A stretch of DNA of 64,000 nt from Theobroma cacao. Lineage: Eukaryota; Streptophyta; Magnoliopsida; Malvales; Malvaceae. Both the position numbers and the translations under genes were made by a program. The notes under the pieces were generated by a model. That model had not been told where the DNA came from, did no database searches, and was given only the letters and a program-made list of their open reading frames with translations. The DNA lies in assembly GCF_000208745.1 (NCBI RefSeq), contig NC_030858.1:23266315-23330314 (forward strand), in the 5' to 3' direction. Positions 13,339 to 26,227 of this stretch are shown here, in pieces (the first letter of the stretch is position 1; every line of letters begins with the position of its first letter).

Positions 13339-16300
13339 TTCTTTTTCTCTTATTTTTGATGATGACAAAACACTCCTAGATTAAAAGTGCAATGTCTATG
13401 TTCAAATATGAATGCTTCAAATCTTTATGCATAATGAGTTGCTCCCCCTTAGTCAATGCATCTAGTTTTCTTTAAAAATTTGCAATAAACTATTTATTAA
13501 ATCCATAACAGCTAAATAAGATAATACAATGCCCACAGTAACTAAGCAAGATATATTGAATATCCATAATAACTAGCACATAATATTCAATAAAATCCTA
13601 ACTAAGCATCACACACATAACTTAAACATGGAAACCTATCACACTCAATTTAACTTACTTTTCCTTCTCTCCTTTTTTTTCCATCATTAAAAAAGATATT
13701 CAAAACTCCCCCTTAATGAGTGCATCTAGATTTTCATTTAATCTTTAAATCAAACTTTAATGAATAGGAATCATAAGCACTCATATACTTAAGTCATACA
13801 AGCTTATAGATATAGTTCAATAACTTCAAGAGTCAAGCTTGTGTCTATGTAAGAATAAATGTATGGGAGTTAAATCATTTCAAGAATTTGTCAAAGATTA
13901 CTTAAATAATATTCAAGCAAATTTCATCATTTTGTCATAATCAAAACTATAATAATTTTAAAGCTAACAATAGTAATCACTCAATCTAAAATTAACTGTC
14001 AAATATAACTATATCTTAACTCAATATATCTAGACTTTCCATTTTACACATCCCTAGCTAAGTTAATTCATTATCACAACGGATAAAATTTGAAGAAATT
14101 GTTTTAGGCTACAAAGGTACATAACATAATGAATTTTTAAGTATCGGTTTTTTATTGGTCGTAGCCAATGTAATATATTTGATTGTCATAGTGGAATCTA
14201 TTATACATGTTTCTTTTTTGAAATCCCCAAAAATATCACTCTCACCAAGCGTGAAAGTACATCTACTTGTGGAAGCATGATCTTACAAACTTGTAATCCA
14301 ACTAGCATTTGAATATCCTTCTAGCATTGTTGTATATTTATTACAACAAAGATCATAATTTTTTGTTTTCTATAAGTGCCTAAGTATTCTATTTATTGCT
14401 TGTCAATGCAAGTTACGGAAATTACTTGTGTACCTACTTAATTTCTCAATAGAAAATGCTATATCTGGTTTTATACACATTATTGCATACATTAGGCAAC
14501 CAATTATTTTTGTATATTGCAATTGATCAAACATCCTACCAATATCAGGTATTAATTTTATTTGAGGATCCATGGGTGTGCTGGTACATACAATTAATAA
14601 GATCAAACATTTTGAGCACTTTTTTAATATAGTGCAATTGTAACAAAGTTATGTCATTTTCATCTTGAAATATTTTAATTTATAAAATAACATTTGCTAC
14701 ACTCATATTTTTTATTATGAAATTATTTGACAAAAATTCCTTTATCTTTTCAACTTGTTCCAAATCCATGTCAAATATTAGCATGTCATCCAAATATAAG
14801 TAAATTATAACTCTTTTATCAGTATGGAATTGCTATATATACACTTATCAAACTGATTTATTTTATAGTAATTGGCTAAAACAACTTCTTCAAATTTTTT
14901 ATGTCATTATTTTGGTGCTTATTTAAGTCTATATAACTATTTGACAAGCTTACAAACCTTATGCTCTTGCCCTAAAACATAAACCCTTTCGATTAGTTTA
15001 TGTAGACTTCCTCTAACTCACCATTTACAAAAGTGATATTTATATCCATTTGGTAAATTACCAAATTATAAATTAAGGCAAATGAAATTAAAAGTCTAAT
15101 TTTAGCAATTCTAACGATGAAGCATAAATATCAAAGTAGTCAATTTCTTAATTTTCTATAAAGGCTTTCACTATCAACTTCACGTTAAACTTGTCAATTA
15201 TGTCATTCACCTTCATTATTCTCTTTGAAAATTTATTTCTAACCTATTGGTTTGGAACTAGGTGAAATATAAATCAAAATCTAAGTGTTATTTTCCATTG
15301 AGTCTATTTCATAGTTAATTGCTTTTTCCATAATAAAGTATTTTGAAAATTTATTATCTTGCCATATGTAATTGGATCTTATTCCATATTAAAATAATAA
15401 GGAACTTTATTATTTATATTTTCATCCATCCTTTCCACAAGAAAAATATAGAAATCTGGTCCAAAGACTTTTACCTTTCTAATAGTTATATTTTTCCTTA
15501 TTTTAGACAAAATTCGTCACTATTTTCAATTTGTTCTAGTAAAATTTCATTTGGTTGAATGGATTGTCATGACTATAGTTGTCTTGAAATATATGTAAAT
15601 TTATTTTTGTAGAAAATTACATCTCTTAATTCGAAAACATTGTAAACTAAAATTGAATTATTTGGTTCAATTATCATGAATTTATATGATTTACTGTGCT
15701 ATGCATAGCTTATGAATATGCATTTTATTCTTTTTTCACCTAATTTCTTTCTTTTGAATTCTGAAATCTCCGAACCTTCAAATAATAAAGATTTGGCTTC
15801 TTTTTCTTTTATTGGTCATTTGGGATTATCTTAGTTTTCTTTTGAAGCACCTATTTAATATGTGACAAACTATTAATAAAATTTCACCCTAAAAACCTTA
15901 TCCAAGATTCGAGTATGACAACATCACATTTGTCATTTCGATTTAGATCCTATTTTTCCTTTCTACCATACCATTTTATCATGGTGTGTAAAATGCTTAA
16001 ATTTATTGACTACATTGGTGGATTCAAACTAATTTGTATTATAGTATTCTCCACTTTTATTCAATTTTAAGCACTTGATAAAAGATTTACAATATAATTC
16101 AATTTCTGATTTATAAATCTTAAATTTATTAAGCATTTCACTTTAGAATGCAATATACAAAACATAGCAAATCTTAAATAATCATTAATAAAAGCACATA
16201 ATATTTCTTTCCTCCTATGAGAGTGAGTTATGTGAACCACATTTAACATTATGTACCAATTCAAACATTTAGAACTACCAACAATAGAAGATGGATTAAT

Positions 16301-16910
16301 AAACTTAGTAAGCATGTGAGTTTTATTGTTTACATGTTATCAATATCTAGAATTAATTATGAATTAGACATAGCAAGCATTATTTTATAATTAATATGTC
16401 ATAAGCTATGATATTAATAATCAAGTAATCATATAAGAAAAATAATCATTTTATTCTTATAATTACTAATAAAATGATTATAAACATACCTTTGTATACA
16501 TAACTCTTTTCAACATATATTCATCCATTGGGTAGAACAAACCTGTCTTTACAATAATATTTTCTAGCTACTAAATCAACCCACTATGCCTCATTATCTT
16601 CCAAGACATAAATTTCAAATATTATCGCAACAAAGTTTTATCTACTTGCTACCAATACATTCTTCTTTTTCTTGAAAAAGTAGTATTTTTTTTTTTATGG
16701 AAGACCTTGTTCCCTAATGGAAACATGCACTCTTTTCTTTCTTGGATTTTTAGGCATTATCATAAAATTCTTTCTTTTTTGTGGATTTGTTGGACTTTCC
16801 TTCATCCATTTCTCGAGCATTTGACTTTGAGTCTTTTGTCCTTCATCCATCTCTCGAGCATTTGACTTTGAGTCTTTTGTTCTTTCTCATGTTCCTTACA
16901 CTATTTGTAT
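13339..16910 (-). mobile_element. Decayed copia interior (integrase, RT, RNase H remnants)
   Basis: Broken copia polyprotein on the - strand. RNase H/late RT remnants at 14606-14403 include IIGCLMYAIMCIKPDIAF and LSRYTSN. Integrase-like remnants lie at about 16300-16060 (FINDYLRFAMFCILHSK, in shifting frames). Two polypurine-like tracts (AAGGGGGAG read on the - strand, near 13442 and 13705) fit the 3' end close to LTR A. Many stops and frameshifts; no gag recognised. It is the likely interior of an element bounded by LTR A and LTR B, interrupted by solo LTR 3. Confidence 0.65.
16799..16880. repeat. 41-bp tandem duplication
   Basis: Two adjacent copies of a 41-bp unit (16799-16839, 16840-16880) that differ at one base; each contains CTCGAGCATTTGACTTTGAG. 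Confidence 0.9.
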
Positions 16911-18160
16911 GACCTTGACCTTTATAGACTCGTAGATAGAAGAAGTACATGCGATATCCCTGATCAGGGGTAATTTCTTCATTTCCTTAGTAAGCCCTTA
17001 AAAGTAAGTTTTAAATAATATTAAGGCCTAAGTAGGCCTAAGGCATAAATGAATGATGAAAATATGGATAAAATGACGAAGAAAATAAAAATGGTGATGA
17101 TTTTCACGGTAGGGGCAAAATGGTCATTTTTCACATCGGGTCAAAATTTTTAAGTTTTCATGAACCCGAACATTTCTAGACCATTATGGACCTTGTCCCA
17201 ATGTCAAAGGAGTAAAAAGATTGCATAAAGGATTGGAGGAGAACAAGCTAATTTGTGGAGGGGCATTTTGGTAATTTAAGTGGAGTGGATAAGCATGGGC
17301 TATAAATATCTCTTTCTTCTAGCAGCTTCTTCATTCTCCAGCAGCTTTTCTTCTTCTTTTCTTCTCTTTCACGTTGCTTCCAACCTCCATGGAAGCTTGA
17401 TATGAACCTCCATAACCTCCCTCAAAATAGCTCAACTTTTCATGCTTTTGGTGCACCCTTTCATAAATCTTTGTGCTCTTCCACTCTCTCTCTTTAAAAC
17501 CCTTGAAAAATCTTATTTCCATACTCTCTCTCACTAGTTAGGTGTTTTAGAGAGAGAAAGAGGAAGCTTTATTAATAGCTTGAAAATTTTTGGAAAGAAT
17601 TTCAAGCACAAAGCTACCAAGGTGAGTGGTGAACTAGAATTGATTTTTAGTGTTGAAAATGATTAGTGTTTAGACTTGTGGGTGTTTTGGTAGTTGAGGT
17701 TGGAAATTCACTTTGGAGTGATTAGGATAGTGAAAATGGATAGCCATTTAATGGCACTTGGAAACTAGTAGGTGATAGCTTGTAGAACTTGTAATTATGA
17801 GAATTGAGTTAATTGTGATGTTAATGTGATGATAGGTTCCAACGAAGCCCCACCGTCCCATTTGGACCATTAGGGAAGTTAGAATCGACTAAAGGTTCAA
17901 CGAAATACTGGTGAGTGGACTTGCATTTCAAACTTGTTTTGGGAATGCGAATGTGTTTGCACAAGATATTTGAATGATTTTATCAAACTTTTCTTTGCAA
18001 ATGTGTGCCAGGGAACAAGCCTTGATTAAATATTTTTGATATTGTGAAATGTGAGATGTGTATAAGGATGAATCCGTATGCTTTATAGTATGTTGGTAGG
18101 TGTGTATATATCTTATGAATATGTGTTGTGTATTGATGAATGATGTTGGGTGGTAATGTT

Positions 18161-18272
18161 GAAGTGTGCGAGTAGAGAGTGCACACATGATGATGATAGA
18201 GTGTGCGTGTAGGAAGTGCACACATGATGATAATAGAGTGTGCAAGTAGGGAGTGCACACATGATGACGATG
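18161..18272. repeat. 37-38 bp minisatellite
   Basis: Three units (18161-18198, 18199-18235, 18236-18272), each with GTGTGC followed by GTGCACACATGATGA. It lies inside solo LTR 3; the long minus-frame open reading frames here are products of the repeat. Confidence 0.85.
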
Positions 18273-18455
18273 TATGTATATATAATTGTGTGTGTTATAG
18301 AAAGCTCATGAATGTGGTTTATGGTTGTAATGCATGTTAAATTTGGCATGATGAATCTTGAGAATTTCTCATTTTCTTGCAAATTGATTTTTATGGCAAC
18401 ACCAAATGGATTTTTAGTGAAAAGGAGGTCTTTTTTACACTTAGGTGCCCTGCTT

Positions 18456-18784
18456 CTCATTGCAGCGAGAAACATTCTGTTTTGGCAGCCAACAACTCGC
18501 TGCAGTGAAAAACTCTTGGGTTTTGGTGTAGTACTTTCACTTCGATGAAGATTTTGACTATATTCCCATCTGAACTGAGAAAAGTGGTAAACACAAAAGT
18601 TGTAGCCCTACCTCTTATATTTCTAATGGTCTAAAAATTAGGTCAATTGGACTTCTGTAGCGGGAGATATGATAGAAAAATTAAAAAACATGCAAATTAA
18701 CACTATTTTCTCGCTGCAGCGAGAAACTTTCTGTTTTGGTCGCCCGAATCTCACTGTAGTGAGAATGAACTTCGTTGCAGTGAG
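18456..18784. repeat. Dispersed 14-bp palindromes centred on CTGCAG
   Basis: Five copies of variants of the perfect palindrome CTCGCTGCAGCGAG at 18456, 18496, 18710, 18750 and 18771. Most are followed by AAAC or AAAA. In two copies the two half-sites have changed together (for example CTCACTGTAGTGAG), which keeps pairing. The array lies within solo LTR 3. Confidence 0.75.
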
Positions 18785-19561
18785 AAACTTGCTGCCATGC
18801 TTGCTACCTTGCTTGATTTTGATATACTTTTCACCCATTTAACTTCATGGATTGATTATGGGTTTTTGCAACACTATGAGGTTATTAATCAAAGTTTGAA
18901 ATGAGGGGTTTTTGGTAAGAAACTAAATCAATTGCATTGTTTTTGAAACAAGTGCATCATGATTTCCAAATTCTTCCTATTGATTACTTGTTCCCTTCTT
19001 ATGTTCACTCACTGAGTTTACACTCACCATTTTCAACTTCATGTTTTCAGATCAAGAGGCAGCTAGTAACTAGGACGAGGTGTCCTCGTAGACTTGTATC
19101 GATCTTTTGGTAGGTATCAATGACATTCAGTAGCTGCACCTTCGCTATGGTTGCTCCGCTGGAAGTCTAAAGTCCTTTTTGTTGAACACACGTGCCGTAA
19201 TGTAAATTGTTAAGACGTGTATATGTCTTAAGCAATAGATGTTTATATTGTTTAATGTTGCCACTATGTAATGGCACGGATGATATTATTTTGAATCATA
19301 TAAATGTGAATATATGGTTTCGATAGAAAAGTTTTTACATACTCGTTAGTAAGAACTTCGAAATACAGTGGTAAGAACGAATGATGAAATCAATGAATGG
19401 AGTCACATAGATAGGCTTGCTTGGGCTTAGTGGGCTATGTCCATTGAACCCATGAGCCGGTCATGGCCCAGGAATTGGGTCGTGACACTATTGCTCTTCA
19501 ATTTGAAGATGACTTGCAAGCATAAACAAATCTTTATTTATATATATTTTAAGGTTCTTTT

Positions 19562-20622
19562 TGATGGTCCCTATAATATGTGCTAGAGGGGGGTGAATAG
19601 CACAATTTAGCTCTTAACAATATTGGAAACTAATTTTCAAAACTTAAGAAAACCAAAGTAGAGTATAAAATGTATAGCAACTTAGAGTGGTTCGATTCAA
19701 GACCTACATCCACTACCTTGATTATCCAACCAAGGATTTTCTCACAAATCCACTATGGACTAGTGAAATTCACAAGCTTTCATCAAGCTTTACAATGGCT
19801 TTTACCAAGCTCAGCCACAACCTTTACCACTAGTTTTTCACGGGCTCAACTAAAACCCAATGTGGTTTTCCAAGGCTCAACCACAATCTACAACAATCAA
19901 GCTATCCCAAGCTTGAACAACCCTTTAAAGTGACTTCCTCACTCTAAGAATACAAGAGAAGTAGTAAAATAAGGTACCTATGATCACTGGTTGATCTGAT
20001 TGGTACAGGATTGAGTGCTAAATACAAATGCAAAGAGTAGACGTTTAAGTGCAGACAAGTTCAGTGAAGCTTTTTTGGTTTTTCTACTTTCTGTAGCTCA
20101 AATCTCATTCAAGGCTTCTTAAAACTTGTTTCTAATTGTTGGAAGACCCTTTTATACTTGGAGATGCAAGTTTGATGGCAGTTTGGCAATTTATATTCGT
20201 TGAAAACAGTTGAGGATGAGTTCTAGCCGTTAATCTGTCTTGTAGTGCTCTGGTTCAAATCGTAGACAGAGAGCTCTTAGTCGACTGACTTGGTCTACTA
20301 AGTTGATTTTGTTTCTGGTTTGCAAATATTGGTAGAGAGCACTTAGTTGACTAAGTTGATTCTGTTTCTCAATCTCTTTAGCCTGCCATTTCTCCAATTT
20401 GAAACTTTGATCAACCAACATTCTTCCTTGTTTCACCAATAAGCTTCCTCCTTGTTATTCAGTTACATCTTGTTACTTTTATTCCTATTTTTCTTTCAAA
20501 AATACTCTTTGAAGAGTTAATAAATTAATTTCATATATTAATTTCCTACACACTCAAGTAAAGGTATTAGACACAAATAAATGAGAATGTTTTATTATCA
20601 TCAAAAACTAATGGAGCCAACA
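19562..20622 (-). mobile_element. Copia LTR B, unoccupied homologue of LTR A
   Basis: A 1061-bp unit, starting TGATGGTCCC (first bases slightly eroded) and ending GAGCCAACA. It carries the AGAGGGGGGTGAATAGC hallmark and repeated GGCTCAACCACAA units. It is in the same orientation as LTR A and probably the other LTR of the same element (9020-20622). It keeps the empty target site of solo LTR 2. Confidence 0.7.
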
Positions 20623-20799
20623 CTCTTGATGTTTATCTATGATGATAGTAATTTATCAATATTCAAGAACATAATGATAAATTCATACATATCCATTTTA
20701 TAAAATTTAAAGTTATCAACAATCTTTTCAATTATAACAAATTGATTAATTGGAAGTTTATTAGTTTTCATCTTATATTTAATAGATATATAGCAATCA

Positions 20800-23700
20800 T
20801 CGTATTCAAGAGTATATATTTACAAATGAAGTAAGAGACTTATTTATAAGCTAATTATATATCCCTATATAGATAGAATTTACAAAATAAAGATAATGCT
20901 AAGAGATTTGATTTGGATGGATTAAATTCAAAATTTACCCCAATGTAATCCAAATCTAGATATAAATAATCAAATATAAGAATTCAAATCAAATTATACT
21001 CCTATGCTGGCCTATTGGGCTATTTGGCCTGTCTTGGCTACCTGACTTAGTTTGAACTCTGGGACCGTGACATAATGGACATTAATATATATATATTCAT
21101 AACACTCCCCTTGAATATTCATTGTATTAATAATATGCCTTGTTAAAACTTTAATAGGAAAAAACCTTTTGAAAAAAAATCTGAGTGAATGAATAAGTGT
21201 ACATAATTCTTTTGAAGATTACATTTTTGAAATAATGCCTCATTAAAAACCTTACCAAGAAAAACCCAATGGGAAAAACCTTGATGAAGAAAAAAAGTGA
21301 AGTATGTATTTCACTTCCTTAATGATTGTATTATTTAAGATCTTTAAAATGATGCATTCTAATCTTTTGTATCAACTTTTCAAATGTTGTAGCAAGAAGG
21401 ACTTTGGTGAATATATCTACTAGATTGTCACTTGAACGAATTTGTTGAACACTACTATCACTTTTTTTTAAGAGATCATGGGCGGAGAAGAATTTTGGCA
21501 AATTATGTTTTATTCTATCGCTTTTAATGTATCTTTCCTTTAACTAAGCTATGCAAGTGGCATTATCCTCATATAATATTGTTGGAATTTCCTTCTTGGT
21601 TGATAAGCCACACGTTTCTCGAATACGTTAAGATATAAATCTTAACCAGACACATTCACGATTATTACCTCATGAATTGCTAAAATTTCTACATGGTTAA
21701 AAGAAGTAATGACTATAGCTTGTTTTATAGAATGCCATGGAATAGTTGTACCTCCTTATGTGAATAAGTAACCTATCTAAAATCGAGTGCTGTGTAGATC
21801 AAATCAATATCATGCATCTGCATAACCAATTAAATTTGATTTTGAACACATTTGAGTAATAAAAGCCCATATTCATTGTTCCTCAAAGTTCAAAGTATAT
21901 GTTTAATTTCATTTCAATGTCTTCGAGTTAGAAAAAAAACTATATCTTGTTAATAAATTTATAACAAATGATATATCAGGTCATTTATTGCTAGCAAGAC
22001 ACATTAGTGCTTTGATTGCACTAAGATATGGTACCTCAAAACCAAGAAGTTATTCATCGTCCTCATGAGGTTGGAAACGATCGTTTTTCACATCTAGTGA
22101 CCTTAAAACTATTAGTGAATTCAATGGATGTACTTTATATAGAATTGTTTTGGCACTTTTACTATATAATTTAATTGATGGACAAAATTTCTATTTGTCA
22201 AGTACTCAATCTAAAGACTCAAACAAAACTTTGTTTTTCTAAGTCTTTAAGTGACCCATGACTTTTGATAACTCGTCAAGGATTTCAATAATATTCAGGT
22301 TTAACAAATTCAGATCCAAATCTTTTGATAAAAACACGTAGGCATATAGGATCATTTTATAACCGTATTTCAACAAATATTCACTAAAGTTATACCACAT
22401 GTGTTCAGATTGCTTTTAATCCATATAAATATTTATTTAATTTGATTGAAAGAATTTTTCGAGAATTGTGTGCTATATGGAACTTACTTTTTTTAAAGAA
22501 TTTTCATATAAATATCGATATCAAGTGAGCCATATAAATAGATTGTAGCTACATTCATTAAATACATTTTAATCTTCTCATGTATTGCTAGACTAATTAA
22601 AAATAGAAATGTAATTGCATCCACCACAAGAGAATATGTCTCTTCATAATCAATACTAGGTTTTTGGGTAAAACCTTGTGCAACAAGCCATATTTTATAT
22701 CTCACAATCTCATTTTTCGCATTTTGTTTTCACACAAATACCCATTGAGATCCCATTGGTTTTACTCAATTTGTTGTATGGACTACAGGTTCAAAAATAT
22801 CATGTTTTGTAAGTGAATTCAATTCAGCCTCAGTTGTGTCTTTCCACATTAGATAATCATTTCTGTGTCTACATTCTTTAATAGATATAGGTTCGAGATC
22901 CTCATTTTTTTTTTCATAATATTCAGCGTTACATTATATTCAAAAATATTGTCGAAATTTATTTCATTATAGTTCCATTTTTTCCCATTATGACGTAATT
23001 TTTTTAGATCTCTTCATTTTCCATGATTTTAGGTACTTGAATTTTTTTTGAAATTTTATCGATTTTGTTAGGGATCTCTTTTGGGGTTTTTTTTTCCTCT
23101 TTTTGACCTTATATATTTACTAATTTTTCATTTCGAGGATTTTATTTTTAGAACTGATTGGTTTCCCACGTTTCCAGCGTGCCTTGTCTTATAAGGCCAT
23201 CAATTCTAGTAGGAGCATTTGCAACTAGTATATGAGATTTAGTTATTCTCTTTAAATCAATAAATACGTCTGATAATTAATTCGTTATATTTTGTAAATG
23301 AATTATTTTTTTAAATTTTAAGTTGATATTGATTTGTGTGAGGATCAAAACTAAATAGTGATAATGCATTCCAAGAATTTTTTTTCTAGCTACTTATTTG
23401 TCCCTCTAATGTTAAAAAATTTGTTTAATCAAAATGATAATTGGCAAACATTGCCATGAAAAAATCTCCTATTAATGATTCTAGAGATTTAATTATGGAT
23501 GAAGATTTATGTCTAACATATATTCCTAACCTCCTTTGAGAACCCATCTTTATTCGTTGTGGTGGAGCAATTGGGACATATACCGTACATCCAAAAATTC
23601 TTATATGTGAAATATTTAGTTTCTAACTATAAACCAATTGTATAAAGGAGAGTTTATGATAGCTCGTTGGCATGATGCATACAAGTACCACTACATGCAA

Positions 23701-24405
23701 AAATGGCATGTCCCTAAACAAAAATGGGGAGTTCAGTTTTCATAAGCAATGGCTTTCCAATTAGTTGGAAGTATTGAACCGTTTTGTATATAAAAATGAG
23801 CAACAAGCTATTTAATAGTTATTCCAACTAATATACAATATTCATTAAAGGCTTAGAATATAAATTCACTAGCATTGTCAAGATAAATAGTATTGATTGC
23901 ATAATTAGAAAAATGTGTTTGCAAACGAATGATTTGAGCGACTAACCTTACAAATGCCAAATTGCAAGTTAATAATAAGCACAAATGTGGCCATCTAGTC
24001 GATGATTGACTAAATTAATAAAATATCTAAACAGTGGGTTCGTTTATATCACCTTGAATACGTTTAAAAAATATAAGACATTCAGTACTAAGTATAGCTG
24101 GTGATGGTCTTATAATTAATTTACCTTGAGAGCAAACAACATATTAGAATTTTTCAAATTGAAAAATCTTCTAGTTTTTCAATAGATGGCCATATGAATT
24201 TTCAATTTTTTTTGCATCATTATGATCCGGATGGTCCAACTAGTCATGTCAAACATTAAAATCATTAATAAGCTTCTGCTTTACTATAGCATGAATTTCA
24301 GTAATTCTAATATTTGTATAGTATAATTTAGATGAATATTTATATTGTTCTTCAATAAAATAGATACATATATGGTAAAAAACTTGCAAGTTAGCATAAG
24401 ATAAC

Positions 24406-24448
<43 letters not shown>

Positions 24449-24449
24449 N

Positions 24450-24493
<44 letters not shown>

Positions 24494-25940
24494 TCATTAG
24501 AAAACATAATAAAAACATATCATTGAAATATAATGAGAAAATATAAAAATATTTTATTTTTCATAAGAAAATTATACTAAAACATACTAACAAATTATAT
24601 AAAAAAATTTCATTCTTTTATATTTTAATCACCAATCACATAATCAATTCCTCTTTTAGAGTGGATCAGAAAAACAACAACATCTATATGTATTATATCA
24701 ATTTGGCCATAGTTAAAATCATATTTAACAAAATTTGTTTCAATATTTTTTTTTTAGCTTTCAGTAATTCTTGATAAAGTTCAAATGTTTCAACATACGA
24801 AAAGTATGCGACCAATAACCTGTCATGTCACATTGATGACAGAAATTTTCTATATTTCTTTTATTCTATCCATTTTTATCTTTTTCTTATATCTCTTCAC
24901 TACTCATCTATTTTTGGTAGATAAAAGTATCCATTTACTTCTTGTGGTTAAATGTATTCTTAAAATAGTGTAATCACCATGATTGCAATTATTGTGGCGA
25001 TCTTTTTCACATCTATTATTATAATTATTAAATTATGTCGCATTCACTTCAGAGAATAGACGAAATTCATGATTTTTAATCAGTAACTCATTATTTCGCT
25101 CAACCACAAAAAAGACATGAAATCTAAAACAAAATATATTTTGGATTAGCCCAAGTGTTATATTTTTCACTTATTACAAAAATAGGTATCACACAAAGTT
25201 AGATATCATACAAAGTCAATTTCATATGTTTAATTCAAAAATATTTTATGCAAAATCTCATAGCATCAAAAATGGATTTTACATATGTTGAGCAAAATTT
25301 TAGTCGAAATTCAACAAAAAAAATTATATATTGAGAAAATCATATTTCAAAACTAGAACAAAGATATCATATATAATTATATATATTTTCATGCTCAATC
25401 TGATTTAATAAATCAAGAGATAAAAATATGATAAATACTATATGATAGCAAAATTTACATGAAGGCTGATTATCAAGGAATGAAAATACTAAAAAAATAT
25501 CAAGTCATGTATCTGATTTGTTAAAAAAAAAAATCAAAGACCAACTATTTAACTCCTTTTGAAACTTGAAAAAAATGAGACTTTGACGTAAAGATGATGA
25601 TAAAATTTATCTATAAGAGAAAAGTATTAATAAAGTGATAAGATCTTATTCAAGAGTATTTATTTATAAATAAAGTAAGAGATCTATTTATATATTAATA
25701 ACCCTTATCTAAATAGAAGTTACAAAACAAAAATAATGTTAAGAAATTTGATTTGGATGAATTAAATTTAAATTTTAACTTAATCTAATTTAAATCTAAA
25801 TATATTTAATTAAATATAAAAATTCAGATCAAATTACATTTCTATATCTATTGGGTTATTTGGGTTGTCTTTGTTGCTTGACTAAATAAAAAAAGATCTT
25901 AAATTATAATAAAATGGATACTCACACTTATATTTATATG
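20800..25940 (-). mobile_element. Copia element, decayed, with both LTRs recognisable
   Basis: Left LTR about 20800-21104 (ends TTCATAACA) and right LTR about 25595-25940 share a 250-bp core, including TTTGATTTGGATG and ATCTATTGGGTTATTTGG-like phrases. Outer limits are approximate and no target duplication was found. On the - strand a purine tract (AAGGGGAG) abuts the left LTR, as a polypurine tract should. A reverse transcriptase fragment at 22705-22493 contains VAQGFTQKPSIDYEETYSLV and LYGSLDIDIYMKI. The interior is homologous throughout to 38398-43140. Pol is full of stops. Confidence 0.75.
24411..24488. repeat. (TA)n microsatellite with one N
   Basis: About 78 bp of almost pure TA repeat, interrupted by one N at 24449; the true length is probably not resolved in this assembly. 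Confidence 0.95.
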
Positions 25941-26227
25941 ATTTTAAAATTTTTTCACTCAAACCCAATTCAAGGAGAATTGTGACAATAGGAAGAGGAA
26001 TGAGAAAGTTCAGCGTTAAATAATTGTATAATTTAATAATATTAGTATAAAGAATGGGTGCAAAATGCATAGAAAATCCGCTCAACTTCCTTTCTCCGAT
26101 GTGCCTACCTACTTTCCTCACCTACCTCAATCAGCTACTCTACACACTCAGTTTCTATTTAGTAGAAAAATTAACCCGCGCTACGCCAAATTTGAGAGAG
26201 TAACAGAGAGATTGAGTGGTGGGCGAA
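25941..26227 (+). promoter_or_regulatory. Putative promoter and 5' UTR of the AAE18-type gene
   Basis: The first 100 bases are AT-rich; from about 26070 the sequence becomes pyrimidine-rich, as in plant leaders. TATAAAG at 26046-26052 is a candidate TATA box about 180 bases upstream of the start codon. No transcript evidence is available, so this is a weak prediction. The long TATA-poor repeat to the left leaves little room for a larger promoter. Confidence 0.35.

Larger units (their letters stand above)
16916..19487 (+). mobile_element. Solo LTR 3, related to solo LTRs 1 and 2
   Basis: The 2572-bp unit starts TGTATGACCTTGACC and ends GGGTCGTGACA, with the perfect 5-bp target duplication CTATT (16911-16915 and 19488-19492). 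Termini match solo LTRs 1 and 2; the body has diverged. A TATA box (TATAAATA, 17301-17308) about 385 bp from the start gives the transcription direction. No coding region. It sits inside the decayed copia interior. Confidence 0.85.

Noticed and set aside
17928..18475. Histidine/threonine-rich minus-strand open frames
   Set aside because: They are translations of the 38-bp minisatellite inside a solo LTR.
9020..20622. Calling LTR A and LTR B proven partners of one copia element
   Set aside because: Orientation and interior fit, but the outer flanks (ATAGA and CTCTT) do not match and no primer site was found next to LTR B, so it is given as likely only.
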